NCBI GenBank assembly: GCA_002634385.1
Contig: NSJL01000002.1
Span: 209,982-273,981 of the forward strand
DNA length: 64,000 nucleotides
Direction: 5' to 3'
DNA from: Nitrospira sp.
GTDB taxonomy: Bacteria > Nitrospirota > Thermodesulfovibrionia > Thermodesulfovibrionales > Dissulfurispiraceae
Part shown: piece after piece, positions 9,393 to 16,679 of the stretch
Layout: each line of letters starts with the position of its first letter
Position numbering within the stretch: position 1 is the stretch's first letter
Notes under the pieces: generated by a model
What the model was told of the DNA's origin: nothing
Databases searched by the model: none
Seen by the model: only the letters and a program-made list of their open reading frames with translations
Made by a program: the position numbers and the translations under genes

Positions 9393-11399
9393 ATGGAATT
9401 CCTGCAATCCCTTTTGATCATTTTCGGCGTTTCAGCCGTAGTAGTCTTCGTTCTCGGCAGAATGAGGGTCCCCTCCATCGTCGGCTTCCTGGTGGCAGGG
9501 ATCATCCTGGGTCCCCACGGCTTCCGTCTCATCGACAACATACATTCCGTGGAGCTCCTCGCCGAAATCGGCGTAATCCTTCTCATGTTCACCATAGGCC
9601 TCGAGTTTTCCCTGAAAAACCTCCTGCTGCTGCGCTCTGCCGTCTTCGGAGGGGGCTCCCTGCAAGTCCTCCTCACCATAACACTTGTGACCTTGTTGAG
9701 CTATTCTCTTTTCCAGCCGCAACTGAACGTATCTGTTTTCTACGGGTTTCTTGTGGCATTAAGCAGCACGGCCATTGTACTGAAGCTCCTTATGGACAGA
9801 GCCGAAATCAACGCGCCCCAGGGGAGGATGTCGGTAGGAATCCTCGTCTTTCAGGACCTGTGTGTCGTTCCCTTCATGCTGCTTCTCCCGGTTCTCGCCG
9901 GCAACGGGGGAGGATTCGGGGCAGTAGTCACCAGTATGGCAAAGGCCCTTTTTGTTATCGGCATCGTCCTTCTTTCCTCCCGTTGGGGGGTCCCCCATGT
10001 ACTGCATGAAGTAGTGAAATCGAAGAGCCGTGAGCTCTTCGTCATTACCATCATTCTCCTGTGTCTTGGAACCGCTTTTCTGACCTACAGGCTGGGCCTC
10101 TCCCTGGCTCTGGGGGCCTTTCTTGCCGGTATCGTCATTTCTGAATCCGAATATGCGTCCCAGGCAGTGGCGGATATTCTCCCCTTCAAGGAAAGTTTCT
10201 CCGGGCTTTTTTTCATCTCGGTGGGAATGCTGATGGATCTGGACTTTTTCCGCGGCCATTTCGTCACCGTAGTCAGTGCTGTTCTCCTCATTACTTCCGT
10301 GAAGCTGATCGCGGCCGTGGCCGCTATCTCCGCACTCACCCTCTCGGTGCGGCACGCACTGCAGACCGGTTTCTATCTTTCGCAGATCGGGGAGTTTTCG
10401 TTTGTTCTTGCACTTGCCGGCAGGGCTCAGGGCCTGATGACGGATGCGGTGTACCAGGTCTTTTTGTCTTCTGCAGTCCTGACGATGATGCTTACCCCTT
10501 TCATGATCACTGCCGCGTCCCCCGTCTCGGAATGGTGTGCCTCGCGCACGGCTCTCCGGAGGCTTGAAAAATCCCGGAAAAGAACGCTTCAGCACGGGCA
10601 GGAAGAGAAAAGGACCGGTCATGTGATCATCATCGGCTTTGGAGTAAACGGACGCAACGTTGCGCGAGTATTGAAGGAATCCGCTATCCCGTACGTAGTG
10701 CTGGAATTCAACAGCACTACGGTACGGAAACTGCGCAGGAAAGGAGAGCCTATCTGCTACGGCGACGGCACGAGCATCGAGATCCTCCACAAACTGCAGG
10801 TACAAACCGCCCGGATACTGGTCGTTGCCATTTCAGACGCTGCGGCCACCCGGAGGATCGTACAGATTGCCCGCAAGGAGAATCCCGCTCTGCACATCCT
10901 GGTACGAACCCGTTTTGTGGCCGAAACAGATGATCTGATGAGAGTGGGAGCCGACGAAGTCATCCCCGAGGAATTCGAGACGTCCATAGAAATTTCTTCC
11001 AGAGTGCTCCACCAGTATCATGTACCGTGGAACATCATCATGGAAAAAATTGAGGACATACGCAGAGACAGCTATCACGTACTTCGAACCGTCAGTCTGC
11101 CCCCCGCCAAGCCCCTCGCTGCGAGGGAGAAACTGCTTGCCGATATAGACACGGAGAGCTACCTGGTAAAAAAAGGGGCTCCGGTTGCCGGATATTCCAT
11201 CAGGGAATTGCATTTCAGGACCGCAACCGGGTGCACGATTATCGCCGTTCAACGGGAGGAGCAGGTCTTTCAGAATCCCCATCCGGATTTTACTCTGAAA
11301 GAGGGCGACAGTATTCTGTTCATCGGGAGAAGGGAAGATATTACCCGCGCACTGGGGTACTTTGAATCGGACAGTGTCCTTTCCGCGAAGTACCTCTGA
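9393..11399 (+). CDS. CPA2 antiporter with TrkA domains, KefB-like
   Basis: The 668-aa inner-membrane protein has a Na+/H+ exchanger-type transmembrane domain of 11-13 helices (about 1-385), then a Rossmann TrkA-N/RCK domain with the dinucleotide motif GFGVNGRNVA (about 405-520) and a TrkA-C domain (about 575-665). This is the KefB/KefC architecture: potassium or cation efflux in exchange for protons, gated by nucleotide or glutathione-adduct binding to the RCK domain. The central DRAEINAPQGRMSVGILVFQD and FLAGIVISES patches are family typical. It is divergent from the ABC transporter with 222 bp between. The ribosome binding site is weak. The transported ion is inferred from family. Confidence 0.92.
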   Translation: MEFLQSLLIIFGVSAVVVFVLGRMRVPSIVGFLVAGIILGPHGFRLIDNIHSVELLAEIGVILLMFTIGLEFSLKNLLLLRSAVFGGGSLQVLLTITLVTLLSYSLFQPQLNVSVFYGFLVALSSTAIVLKLLMDRAEINAPQGRMSVGILVFQDLCVVPFMLLLPVLAGNGGGFGAVVTSMAKALFVIGIVLLSSRWGVPHVLHEVVKSKSRELFVITIILLCLGTAFLTYRLGLSLALGAFLAGIVISESEYASQAVADILPFKESFSGLFFISVGMLMDLDFFRGHFVTVVSAVLLITSVKLIAAVAAISALTLSVRHALQTGFYLSQIGEFSFVLALAGRAQGLMTDAVYQVFLSSAVLTMMLTPFMITAASPVSEWCASRTALRRLEKSRKRTLQHGQEEKRTGHVIIIGFGVNGRNVARVLKESAIPYVVLEFNSTTVRKLRRKGEPICYGDGTSIEILHKLQVQTARILVVAISDAAATRRIVQIARKENPALHILVRTRFVAETDDLMRVGADEVIPEEFETSIEISSRVLHQYHVPWNIIMEKIEDIRRDSYHVLRTVSLPPAKPLAAREKLLADIDTESYLVKKGAPVAGYSIRELHFRTATGCTIIAVQREEQVFQNPHPDFTLKEGDSILFIGRREDITRALGYFESDSVLSAKYL

Positions 11400-11432
11400 T
11401 GTAGAAGATAGTGTGCCCGCGCCCCCTAGCCC

Positions 11433-12305
11433 CTAGAGCCGCGCCACGAATATGGGACATCCTGCATGGGCGATGACTTTCTCCGTCACACTCCCCATGA
11501 GAAGCCTCCTCAATCCGGTACGTCCGTGGGAGCCCATTACGATGACACTCGCTTTCATCTCGTGTGCAAGGGCGACGATCAGCCGGTGGCTTTCTCCCTC
11601 CCTTACCACGGTATGGACAGCGACACCCGCGGCCTCTGCCTGCGCTGCGGCAACCTCCGTATATCCCCTTGCCTTTCCGATCAGATCCTCAACAGCCTGC
11701 GGAGCCTCTCCATAGAATTCCGGAGGGACATCCACCACTGATACAGCGGTGAGTGTCCCTCCGTACGCCTGCGCAAAGCTGACGGCCTTTTCACCGGCAA
11801 TCCTGCTGAATCTCGATCCGTCCGTCGCGAGGAGGATATTCTTCCATCCCACTTCTGCATTCAGGGGAACAACCAGGACATCCCGCTGGCTGTACCCGAT
11901 GACCCGGGCCGTGACACTGCCCACAAAAACCCGTTCCGCACTGCGCATCCCCCGCCTCCCCATAACGATAAGATCGCAGTTTTCCGCCTCCGCGAGGTCG
12001 ATGATGCGCTCATGCGGCTCTCCCTCCTCGCACACCGTCTTGACCAGGACCCTGGCGGACTTTGCAGCCCCGGCGGCTTCTGCAAGGGCATTCTCGCAGG
12101 GATACCGGATCGCCTGCTGGACATTGCCGATTCCCACCATATCCAGGTCCCCTTCATAGGGGGGAACCACAGATACCACAGTGATCCAGCTCTTCTCGTC
12201 CGCAGCAAGCTTGAAGGATTCCTTGAGGGCATGCATACTGGTCACGGAGCCGTCAATAGCCACCAGCATCTTTTTGCAGCCCTTTTTGCAGCCGTCGGTT
12301 TCCAC
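11433..12305 (-). CDS. Tandem universal stress protein
   Basis: The 290-aa protein consists of two UspA domains (about 12-145 and 150-290). Each carries a nucleotide-binding loop: VMGRRGMRSAERVFVGS in the first, and the more canonical VMGSHGRTGLRRLLMGS in the second, consistent with ATP binding. The start is taken as GTG at 12305, with GGAAAGG upstream; an internal ATG 12 codons later (MLVAIDGS) is a reasonable alternative and would remove the Cys/Lys-rich KKGCKK leader. It is the last gene of a minus-strand cluster headed by the 56-aa gene, 3 bp after the TauE/SafE gene, so the two are probably co-transcribed. Confidence 0.9.
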   Translation of the reverse strand: METDGCKKGCKKMLVAIDGSVTSMHALKESFKLAADEKSWITVVSVVPPYEGDLDMVGIGNVQQAIRYPCENALAEAAGAAKSARVLVKTVCEEGEPHERIIDLAEAENCDLIVMGRRGMRSAERVFVGSVTARVIGYSQRDVLVVPLNAEVGWKNILLATDGSRFSRIAGEKAVSFAQAYGGTLTAVSVVDVPPEFYGEAPQAVEDLIGKARGYTEVAAAQAEAAGVAVHTVVREGESHRLIVALAHEMKASVIVMGSHGRTGLRRLLMGSVTEKVIAHAGCPIFVARL

Positions 12306-12308
12306 CCG

Positions 12309-13400
12309 TTACGCCTTTCCGCGTCCAAGGGCGTGAGCCGCGGAAAGCTCGCGCTCCGCTCTCCGCCCCTGCCACATTGCCCGAAGGACGATGAATGCCC
12401 CGAGAGCGAGGGCGAAGATCATGATGGCAAAGCTGGTGCTTTTCAATATCTTGACAGTGGTCTCTCCCAGCGTTGAGATAAGCCCCAACTGGGACAGGTA
12501 CACCGGTATCATCAGTCCACGACTGAAGAGGACGATCACCATGATAACTCCCATGACCACCTTGATCATGAAAGGCTTCACATAGGTGGTGCCGATGGCT
12601 CCCAGCTGAATTCCGAAAAGGGATCCCGCCAGGATGATCATTGCGAGACGGATATCCACAAGACCGCTCATGGCGTACTTGAAAGACCCTCCCAATCCCA
12701 TAATGAAAGCGATCACCAGTTCCGTCGCAGAGGCCATGAGACTCGGGGCACCGAGAACATAGATCATGGAAGGGACGCCGATAAAACCGCCCACCGCGAT
12801 CGTGGCGGCAAGCATGCCGGTAGCAAAACCGAGGGGAATGGTAAAGAGCACCGAAACTTTCGCGTTCAGGCTCTTAAAATAAACCATCGTCCCCGGGATG
12901 TTGACCGACTGCACCCAGCGGGCAATCTTCGTCACCTTCTCTGCCTCGTTTGCAGAGCCCGACTTATAGGTCTTCCATGCATCGCGCAGGACAAAAGTGC
13001 CCACTACGGCGAGAATCACCACAAAGGCGACACTGACGTAGAGATTGGACCCCGCGTCGCCGAAGGACTTTTTGATCGCCTCCTGGATATGCACACCGTA
13101 AAGAACGCCGGCTTCTGCGGACACTCCGAGTACGATGCCGAGCTTGACATCCACCTGCCCGTATTTCGCTCTTTTCAGCGATCCCACAAGGGCCTTGGGA
13201 AATTTATGGCACATATTGCTCGCCACCGCCACGAGTCCGGGGACCCCCATGCTCATCATGCCGGGGGTGAGCACGAAAGCGCCTCCCGAGCCGATGAATC
13301 CGCTTACGAGACCTCCCACAAACCCGACGAGGAAAAGATATACAATATTCATTGTATCGAGATTAACAAAGTTTGATGCTTCCTTTATGATGTCATGCAT
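12309..13400 (-). CDS. TauE/SafE family anion exporter
   Basis: The 363-aa polytopic protein of about eight transmembrane helices has two TauE/SafE repeats. The first begins FLVGFVGGLVSGFIGSGGAF and the second around LGFATGMLAATIAVGGF. The family moves sulfite, sulfoacetate or related organosulfur anions across the cytoplasmic membrane. It follows the 84-aa membrane protein directly: the ribosome binding site AAGGAGG overlaps that gene's end. The long loop (about 125-165) is rich in Lys and Glu. The association with small membrane and stress proteins suggests a specialised TauE clade in anaerobes. The substrate is not determined. Confidence 0.88.
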   Translation of the reverse strand: MHDIIKEASNFVNLDTMNIVYLFLVGFVGGLVSGFIGSGGAFVLTPGMMSMGVPGLVAVASNMCHKFPKALVGSLKRAKYGQVDVKLGIVLGVSAEAGVLYGVHIQEAIKKSFGDAGSNLYVSVAFVVILAVVGTFVLRDAWKTYKSGSANEAEKVTKIARWVQSVNIPGTMVYFKSLNAKVSVLFTIPLGFATGMLAATIAVGGFIGVPSMIYVLGAPSLMASATELVIAFIMGLGGSFKYAMSGLVDIRLAMIILAGSLFGIQLGAIGTTYVKPFMIKVVMGVIMVIVLFSRGLMIPVYLSQLGLISTLGETTVKILKSTSFAIMIFALALGAFIVLRAMWQGRRAERELSAAHALGRGKA

Positions 13401-13401
13401 G

Positions 13402-13656
13402 TCATTTTACCTCCTTGCGTTTGGATGCCTCGACCCCCATCACTGTCCAGAAGTTCCCGGTAAAAGATCCGTGTACAACAGAAAAAATGAATGCCGTCAC
13501 TATGGGGAGAAAGGCGTACACCCCGCCGCGACCGAAGTAAGAATTGATGAGGCCCTGCTGCGAGAGCAGGATTGTGTACAACATTATCGAGACAATCCCC
13601 ATAACCAACAACTTTCCATAGGGTTTCTTTTTTGCCTTGCCGTAGCCGCCTGCCAT
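13402..13656 (-). CDS. Small two-helix membrane protein beside TauE/SafE
   Basis: The 84-aa protein starts after AAGGAGGAAAG and has two hydrophobic segments (about 15-33 and 45-62) joined by a QQGLINSYFGRGG loop, with Lys-rich ends. The conserved-looking FSVVHGSFTGNFW precedes a basic tail. I cannot assign a family. Its stop lies just before the TauE/SafE start, so it is probably translated with it and could be an accessory subunit of that transporter. Confidence 0.72.
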   Translation of the reverse strand: MAGGYGKAKKKPYGKLLVMGIVSIMLYTILLSQQGLINSYFGRGGVYAFLPIVTAFIFSVVHGSFTGNFWTVMGVEASKRKEVK

Positions 13657-13676
13657 TTCTTTCCTCCTTTTTCTTT

Positions 13677-13694
13677 AAAAGCGCCGGAAGGCGC
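13677..13694 (-). terminator. Short GC hairpin with T4
   Basis: Read on the minus strand, GCGCC-TTCC-GGCGC is followed by TTTT, between the stress-like gene (13711) and the 84-aa gene. The short stem and tract suggest partial termination rather than a full stop. Confidence 0.4.
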
Positions 13695-13710
13695 CTGTTC
13701 TTTCCCACTC

Positions 13711-14190
13711 TCACCCGTTATCCGCAACTACAACCAGGGGACATCTGAGTCTCTGCCATGCCTCGGAAAGCTTCTTCCCCCTCCCCCTGCAATCGATATC
13801 CAGGGTGTCCGACGATCCGGTAACCGCGAACAAAACTCTCTTTCTTGAATTGGTATAATCGATAATCGCCTCTTTCAGGCACCCTTTCTCCTTCTGTAAC
13901 CGGTACTGGATTCCCTCTTCCCTGATCTCCGAGAGACACTGCTCGAGTGCCGGGTCGGACCCTCCTCCGGAGGAAACATAGAGAATGTCCAGACCGGCGC
14001 CGATTCTCCTGCACGTATTCACGGCATACCGGAAAATCCTTCTGTCTATCCGGCCCCCTTTTACCGCTAGAAGGACCCGTCTCTCCTCCCGCACCATGGT
14101 GCGGGCGGTCTCGAACTCCGCCTCTTCGGCGAAAGCCGCCGCTATCATGGCGGTTTCGAACTGCTTTGCTACTCTTTTCAGCCTTTCCAT
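13711..14190 (-). CDS. Stress-like protein with N-terminal FAEE motif
   Basis: The product is about 159 aa from ATG at 14190; a GTG at 14199 would add MRK. Residues 1-34 hold the motif KQFETAMIAAAFAEE...TAR, nearly the same as in the neighbouring 56-aa protein. The rest resembles a UspA-like alpha/beta fold: RVLLAVKGG at a first strand, RIGAGLDILYVSS, and a final CPLVVVADNG strand. The nucleotide loop G-x2-G-x9-G is not obvious, so ATP binding is doubtful. The gene sits between the 56-aa gene (about 23 bp upstream) and the 84-aa/TauE genes. The family is not recognised; the Usp-like fold is inferred from pattern only. Confidence 0.7.
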   Translation of the reverse strand: MERLKRVAKQFETAMIAAAFAEEAEFETARTMVREERRVLLAVKGGRIDRRIFRYAVNTCRRIGAGLDILYVSSGGGSDPALEQCLSEIREEGIQYRLQKEKGCLKEAIIDYTNSRKRVLFAVTGSSDTLDIDCRGRGKKLSEAWQRLRCPLVVVADNG

Positions 14191-14370
14191 CTTTCGCACG
14201 TATCGTCCGGGGCTCAGTCGGCCCTGAGCTCTTTCCTTTGGGCTGTTCTCTTGACTACGGAAGGTCTGTTGCTCTTCCTGAGCTTCTCCTCTTTCAGGAT
14301 CTGCCGGGCGGTTTCGAATGCCCCCTCCTCGGCGAAAGCCGCCGCCATCATGGCGGTTTCGAACTGCTTT
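14126..14370 (-). repeat. 42-bp direct repeat encoding the FAEE motif
   Basis: Positions 14126-14167 and 14329-14370 agree at 41 of 42 bases by hand count. They encode the same FAEE-containing segment at the start of two adjacent genes (13711-14190 and 14214-14384). The near identity implies a recent local duplication or gene conversion. Confidence 0.85.
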
Positions 14371-14384
14371 AAAAGCTTCTTCAT
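14214..14384 (-). CDS. 56-aa protein, free-standing FAEE motif
   Basis: This short gene has an excellent ribosome binding site (AAGGAGG) before ATG at 14384 and encodes 56 residues. Residues 6-20 read KQFETAMMAAAFAEE, then GAFETARQILKEE and a basic tail (KLRKSNRPSVVKRTAQRK). It looks like two amphipathic helices and little else. The same motif opens the next gene and closes the receiver protein at 60177-60635. It is probably the first gene of the TauE/SafE cluster. Family and function are unknown; an adaptor or docking role is my inference from the reuse of the motif. Confidence 0.78.
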   Translation of the reverse strand: MKKLLKQFETAMMAAAFAEEGAFETARQILKEEKLRKSNRPSVVKRTAQRKELRAD

Positions 14385-14697
14385 GCCCTCTTCCTCCTTA
14401 TCGTTGGGTATGTTTCCTCTTTATCAGATTCCATACCAACCGGAGCATTCAGCATATGCCGTTGTTTTTATGCAATTTTCTCATACTAACCGCAAAATAC
14501 GTTATGCAAAAAGCGTTTCATTCTGCATCAACACTTCACGGGACTCATGGTATGCACTGATAAATCAAAGGAATCGGGAGCGATGCATTCGTGTCATGCC
14601 TATTGCACAATGCAACGTTTTATAAAATGGCTGTCTTCTCCTCATTGAGAGCAAGGAGAGATCGGGTCACAAGGGAGTGAAGGAAGGCAGAAGAACG
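14385..14697. other. Intergenic region, no gene
   Basis: About 310 bp with lower GC than its surroundings and repeated TTGCATAA-like words on the minus strand. It should hold the promoter of the 56-aa gene, but I find no clear -35/-10 pair and no sigma-54 GG-N10-GC signature. Confidence 0.4.
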
Positions 14698-14727
14698 AAA
14701 GACCCGGGAGCAGAACCCCGGGTCTTT
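14698..14727 (-). terminator. Rho-independent terminator
   Basis: AAAGACCCGGG (14698-14708) pairs perfectly with CCCGGGTCTTT (14717-14727) across an 8-base loop. Read on the minus strand the stem is followed by a T-rich run, so it probably ends the 14780-15451 transcript. Confidence 0.65.
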
Positions 14728-14779
14728 AAAAAGGCGACACCTCTACTTTCTACGCATTCATTTCCTTTCGAAAAATGAA

Positions 14780-15451
14780 TCAGTTGTCATGAAAAATAAA
14801 GGGCTGCTCATTATACTTTCCGTAGAAGGCCATGTTGATAGAGACTATCTCTTCGAGAATTCTTTCGTACTTGATGCCGAATTGCCTCCTGAGCGCCGCG
14901 GCAATATCCGTATAGCGCGCAAAAAGCTCACCGACAGTGGAGGTGCGGTACTGGTGAATGAACTGTTTGCAGTGTTTGTACGCTTCGTCGGATTCCGCAT
15001 AGGGAGTTTTCCGGAGGGCTGCCTCCACCTGGCGCGCAATCTCCTCCCTGAGGGAGTCAGATTCCTCCCCCCGGGTGCGCCTGCGAAAGAGCTCTCCCAC
15101 AGAGAGGGAATCCAGCTCCAGGCACCCGCTGAACCGGGTGCAGTTGAAGCAGCAAAATCTCAGCTCTTCCCTCAGCGAATCGATGAGGCAGGTCTCAAGC
15201 ATCTCCCTGAAAGTGTCGTCCGGATCGAGCTTTACGATATCCAGGAGACGGGAAACGAATTCCTCGCTCCTCTCCATCACCCCGGGAGGGGTTTCCCGCA
15301 CCCGCTTCGAATTCTCAAAGCCGATGATACTCCCGGCGATGGTCGCATAATACCGCAGATCCTCGGGGAAAACGGAAATTTTTTTCCGGAACTCTCTGTC
15401 ATTGACTTCCTTGAGGATTGCCAGCAACGAAAACATCTTATGGTCCGACAT
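14780..15451 (-). CDS. Hypothetical protein with Cys cluster
   Basis: The product is about 223 aa from MSDHKMFSLL, chosen because AGAAGGAGA precedes that ATG; an in-frame extension of 25 residues lacks support. The protein looks soluble and helical. A compact cysteine group, CCFNC followed five residues later by another Cys (about residues 98-108), could bind a metal or iron-sulfur cluster. The C-terminal half has QFIHQYRTSTVGELFARY. I cannot name the family. It is divergent from a cyclic-nucleotide-binding protein gene with facing TATAAT boxes in a 115-bp gap, suggesting shared control. Confidence 0.72.
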   Translation of the reverse strand: MSDHKMFSLLAILKEVNDREFRKKISVFPEDLRYYATIAGSIIGFENSKRVRETPPGVMERSEEFVSRLLDIVKLDPDDTFREMLETCLIDSLREELRFCCFNCTRFSGCLELDSLSVGELFRRRTRGEESDSLREEIARQVEAALRKTPYAESDEAYKHCKQFIHQYRTSTVGELFARYTDIAAALRRQFGIKYERILEEIVSINMAFYGKYNEQPFIFHDN

Positions 15452-15496
15452 GATACTTCTCCTTCTATGGGGTACAGCGACGGTTTTACGCAGGAT

Positions 15497-15538
15497 ATTA
15501 TACATATCGGGATGTCTTTTGGCCATTTCCGCTATAAT
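15497..15538. promoter_or_regulatory. Divergent -10 boxes
   Basis: TATAAT occurs on the plus strand at 15533-15538 (for the 15567 gene) and on the minus strand at 15497-15502 (for the 15451 gene). No good -35 element is seen for either, so an activator may be needed. Confidence 0.45.
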
Positions 15539-15566
15539 AAAATCGCACTACTCCACGGAGAGGGAT

Positions 15567-16049
15567 ATGGAAAAGAAGCTTTCAGAAGAGGAAGAGAAAA
15601 AAATAAAGATAATGCAAGCATTATCGTTCTTCAAACCCTTCACCGGGGAAGAGCTCGTGCTTATCCTTGCCACGAGCCGCTGGCTGAAATGCAGCGCCGG
15701 AGAGCCCGTGGTGAGAGAGGGAGATACCGAATGCTCCTTTTACATCATCCTGAAGGGGAGTGTGGAGGTTCAGAAGAAAACCGGTGTCGCTCATTTGAAG
15801 AAGACACTGGGATTATTGAGCACGGGGCAATGTTTCGGAGAGATGTCGCTGGTCACGGGGGAAACGCGGAACGCTGACGTTATCGCCTGCACGGAAACAT
15901 ATGTCCTGAAGATCGATGCCGCTGTTCTGAACAAAGATACCGATTCCTTTAAAATGAGATCCCTCCAGTTCAAATTTTACAAAATATTCGCCGAGATACT
16001 CGCGAAGAGGCTGAATGCGCTGGACAGGGAATTCGTCAAACTCTATTGA
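15567..16049 (+). CDS. Stand-alone cyclic-nucleotide-binding domain protein
   Basis: The 160-aa protein is one cyclic-nucleotide-binding domain with short helical ends and no DNA-binding or catalytic domain. The phosphate-binding cassette is present as CFGEMSLVTGETRNADV, with the conserved Glu and Arg, so it may bind cAMP, cGMP or another cyclic nucleotide. The start at MEKKLSEEEEKK follows GGAGAGGG. A strong hairpin follows the stop. It may act as a subunit or effector for a partner, possibly the divergent Cys-cluster protein; that link is inference. Confidence 0.85.
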   Translation: MEKKLSEEEEKKIKIMQALSFFKPFTGEELVLILATSRWLKCSAGEPVVREGDTECSFYIILKGSVEVQKKTGVAHLKKTLGLLSTGQCFGEMSLVTGETRNADVIACTETYVLKIDAAVLNKDTDSFKMRSLQFKFYKIFAEILAKRLNALDREFVKLY

Positions 16050-16059
16050 AGGAATTCAG

Positions 16060-16092
16060 AAGGACAAGGCAGAGGAATCCTGCCTTGTCCTT
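16060..16092. terminator. Perfect 13-bp hairpin between convergent genes
   Basis: AAGGACAAGGCAG (16060-16072) pairs perfectly with CTGCCTTGTCCTT (16080-16092) over a 7-base loop. It lies between the cyclic-nucleotide protein gene and the convergent membrane protein gene. T-tracts are poor on both sides. Confidence 0.5.
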
Positions 16093-16106
16093 CTTGACAG
16101 ACTCTC

Positions 16107-16445
16107 TTACGATTTCACCCTGACCGCCTCGCCGGCAGGGGTCTTTGCTTCAGAGGGGGAGGTGACCGAGGCCACCATATACCCCAGGGCCGTTCCCACT
16201 ATGGATCCCACCACGAGGTGCACCGATCCCACACACACGATCCCCAGCATGCTCCCCACTGCCACCACCATCCGCACCACCACCGAGGGCTCCCCTCCCG
16301 CACCCAGCAGATGCTTCAGCACTACCATCGCCCCGTAGCTGCCAAAGTAAAAGCCCGGAATCACCCCGAACACCAGAAAGGAGAGTCCCCCCAGCGCCGC
16401 ACCGATCTTCGTCCCCATTCTCACTATCGTCTCTCTTGCTTTCAT
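16107..16445 (-). CDS. Small glycine-rich membrane protein
   Basis: The 112-aa protein follows AAGGAGGCAGGACA. It has about three hydrophobic segments (residues 14-45, 54-75 and 78-95), many Gly and Val residues, and a short polar C-terminus. The KIGAALGGLSFLVFGVIPG segment is distinctive, but I do not recognise a family. It is the only minus-strand gene between two plus-strand signalling genes. Coding status rests on the ribosome binding site and consistent composition. Confidence 0.7.
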   Translation of the reverse strand: MKARETIVRMGTKIGAALGGLSFLVFGVIPGFYFGSYGAMVVLKHLLGAGGEPSVVVRMVVAVGSMLGIVCVGSVHLVVGSIVGTALGYMVASVTSPSEAKTPAGEAVRVKS

Positions 16446-16564
16446 TGTCCTGCCTCCTTGTATTTTTTCCTCTCTTCCTGCCCTGTATCCTTATGCCCTC
16501 TTTTAAGCACCTTTTATGCCAATTCTTAAGCTGTTGTTTTTTTTATTATTCATAGATATTTTCG

Positions 16565-16609
16565 TTTGCAAAACTGCAAATCCCCCTCTCCACTTTGCAG
16601 TTTTGCAAA
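16565..16609. promoter_or_regulatory. Paired dyad operator or enhancer sites
   Basis: TTTGCAAAACTGCAAA (16565-16580) and TTTGCAGTTTTGCAAA (16594-16609) are perfect reverse complements of each other. Each is itself a dyad, TTTGCA-N4-TGCAAA, centred 29 bp apart. They lie about 70-115 bp upstream of the REC-Lon start. The layout resembles the tandem upstream sites of NtrC-type activators, one of which is encoded by the third gene of the operon. No convincing sigma-54 -24/-12 element was found. Confidence 0.65.
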
Positions 16610-16679
16610 AAACTGACCGGAACCACATTATGGATTTATACAGTACTTATTGCTAGAATAATTCCGGAAGGAAGGATGT

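Noticed and set aside
14400..14660. Sigma-54 promoter for the 56-aa gene
   Set aside because: Two candidates on the minus strand have GG and GC 12 bases apart instead of 10.
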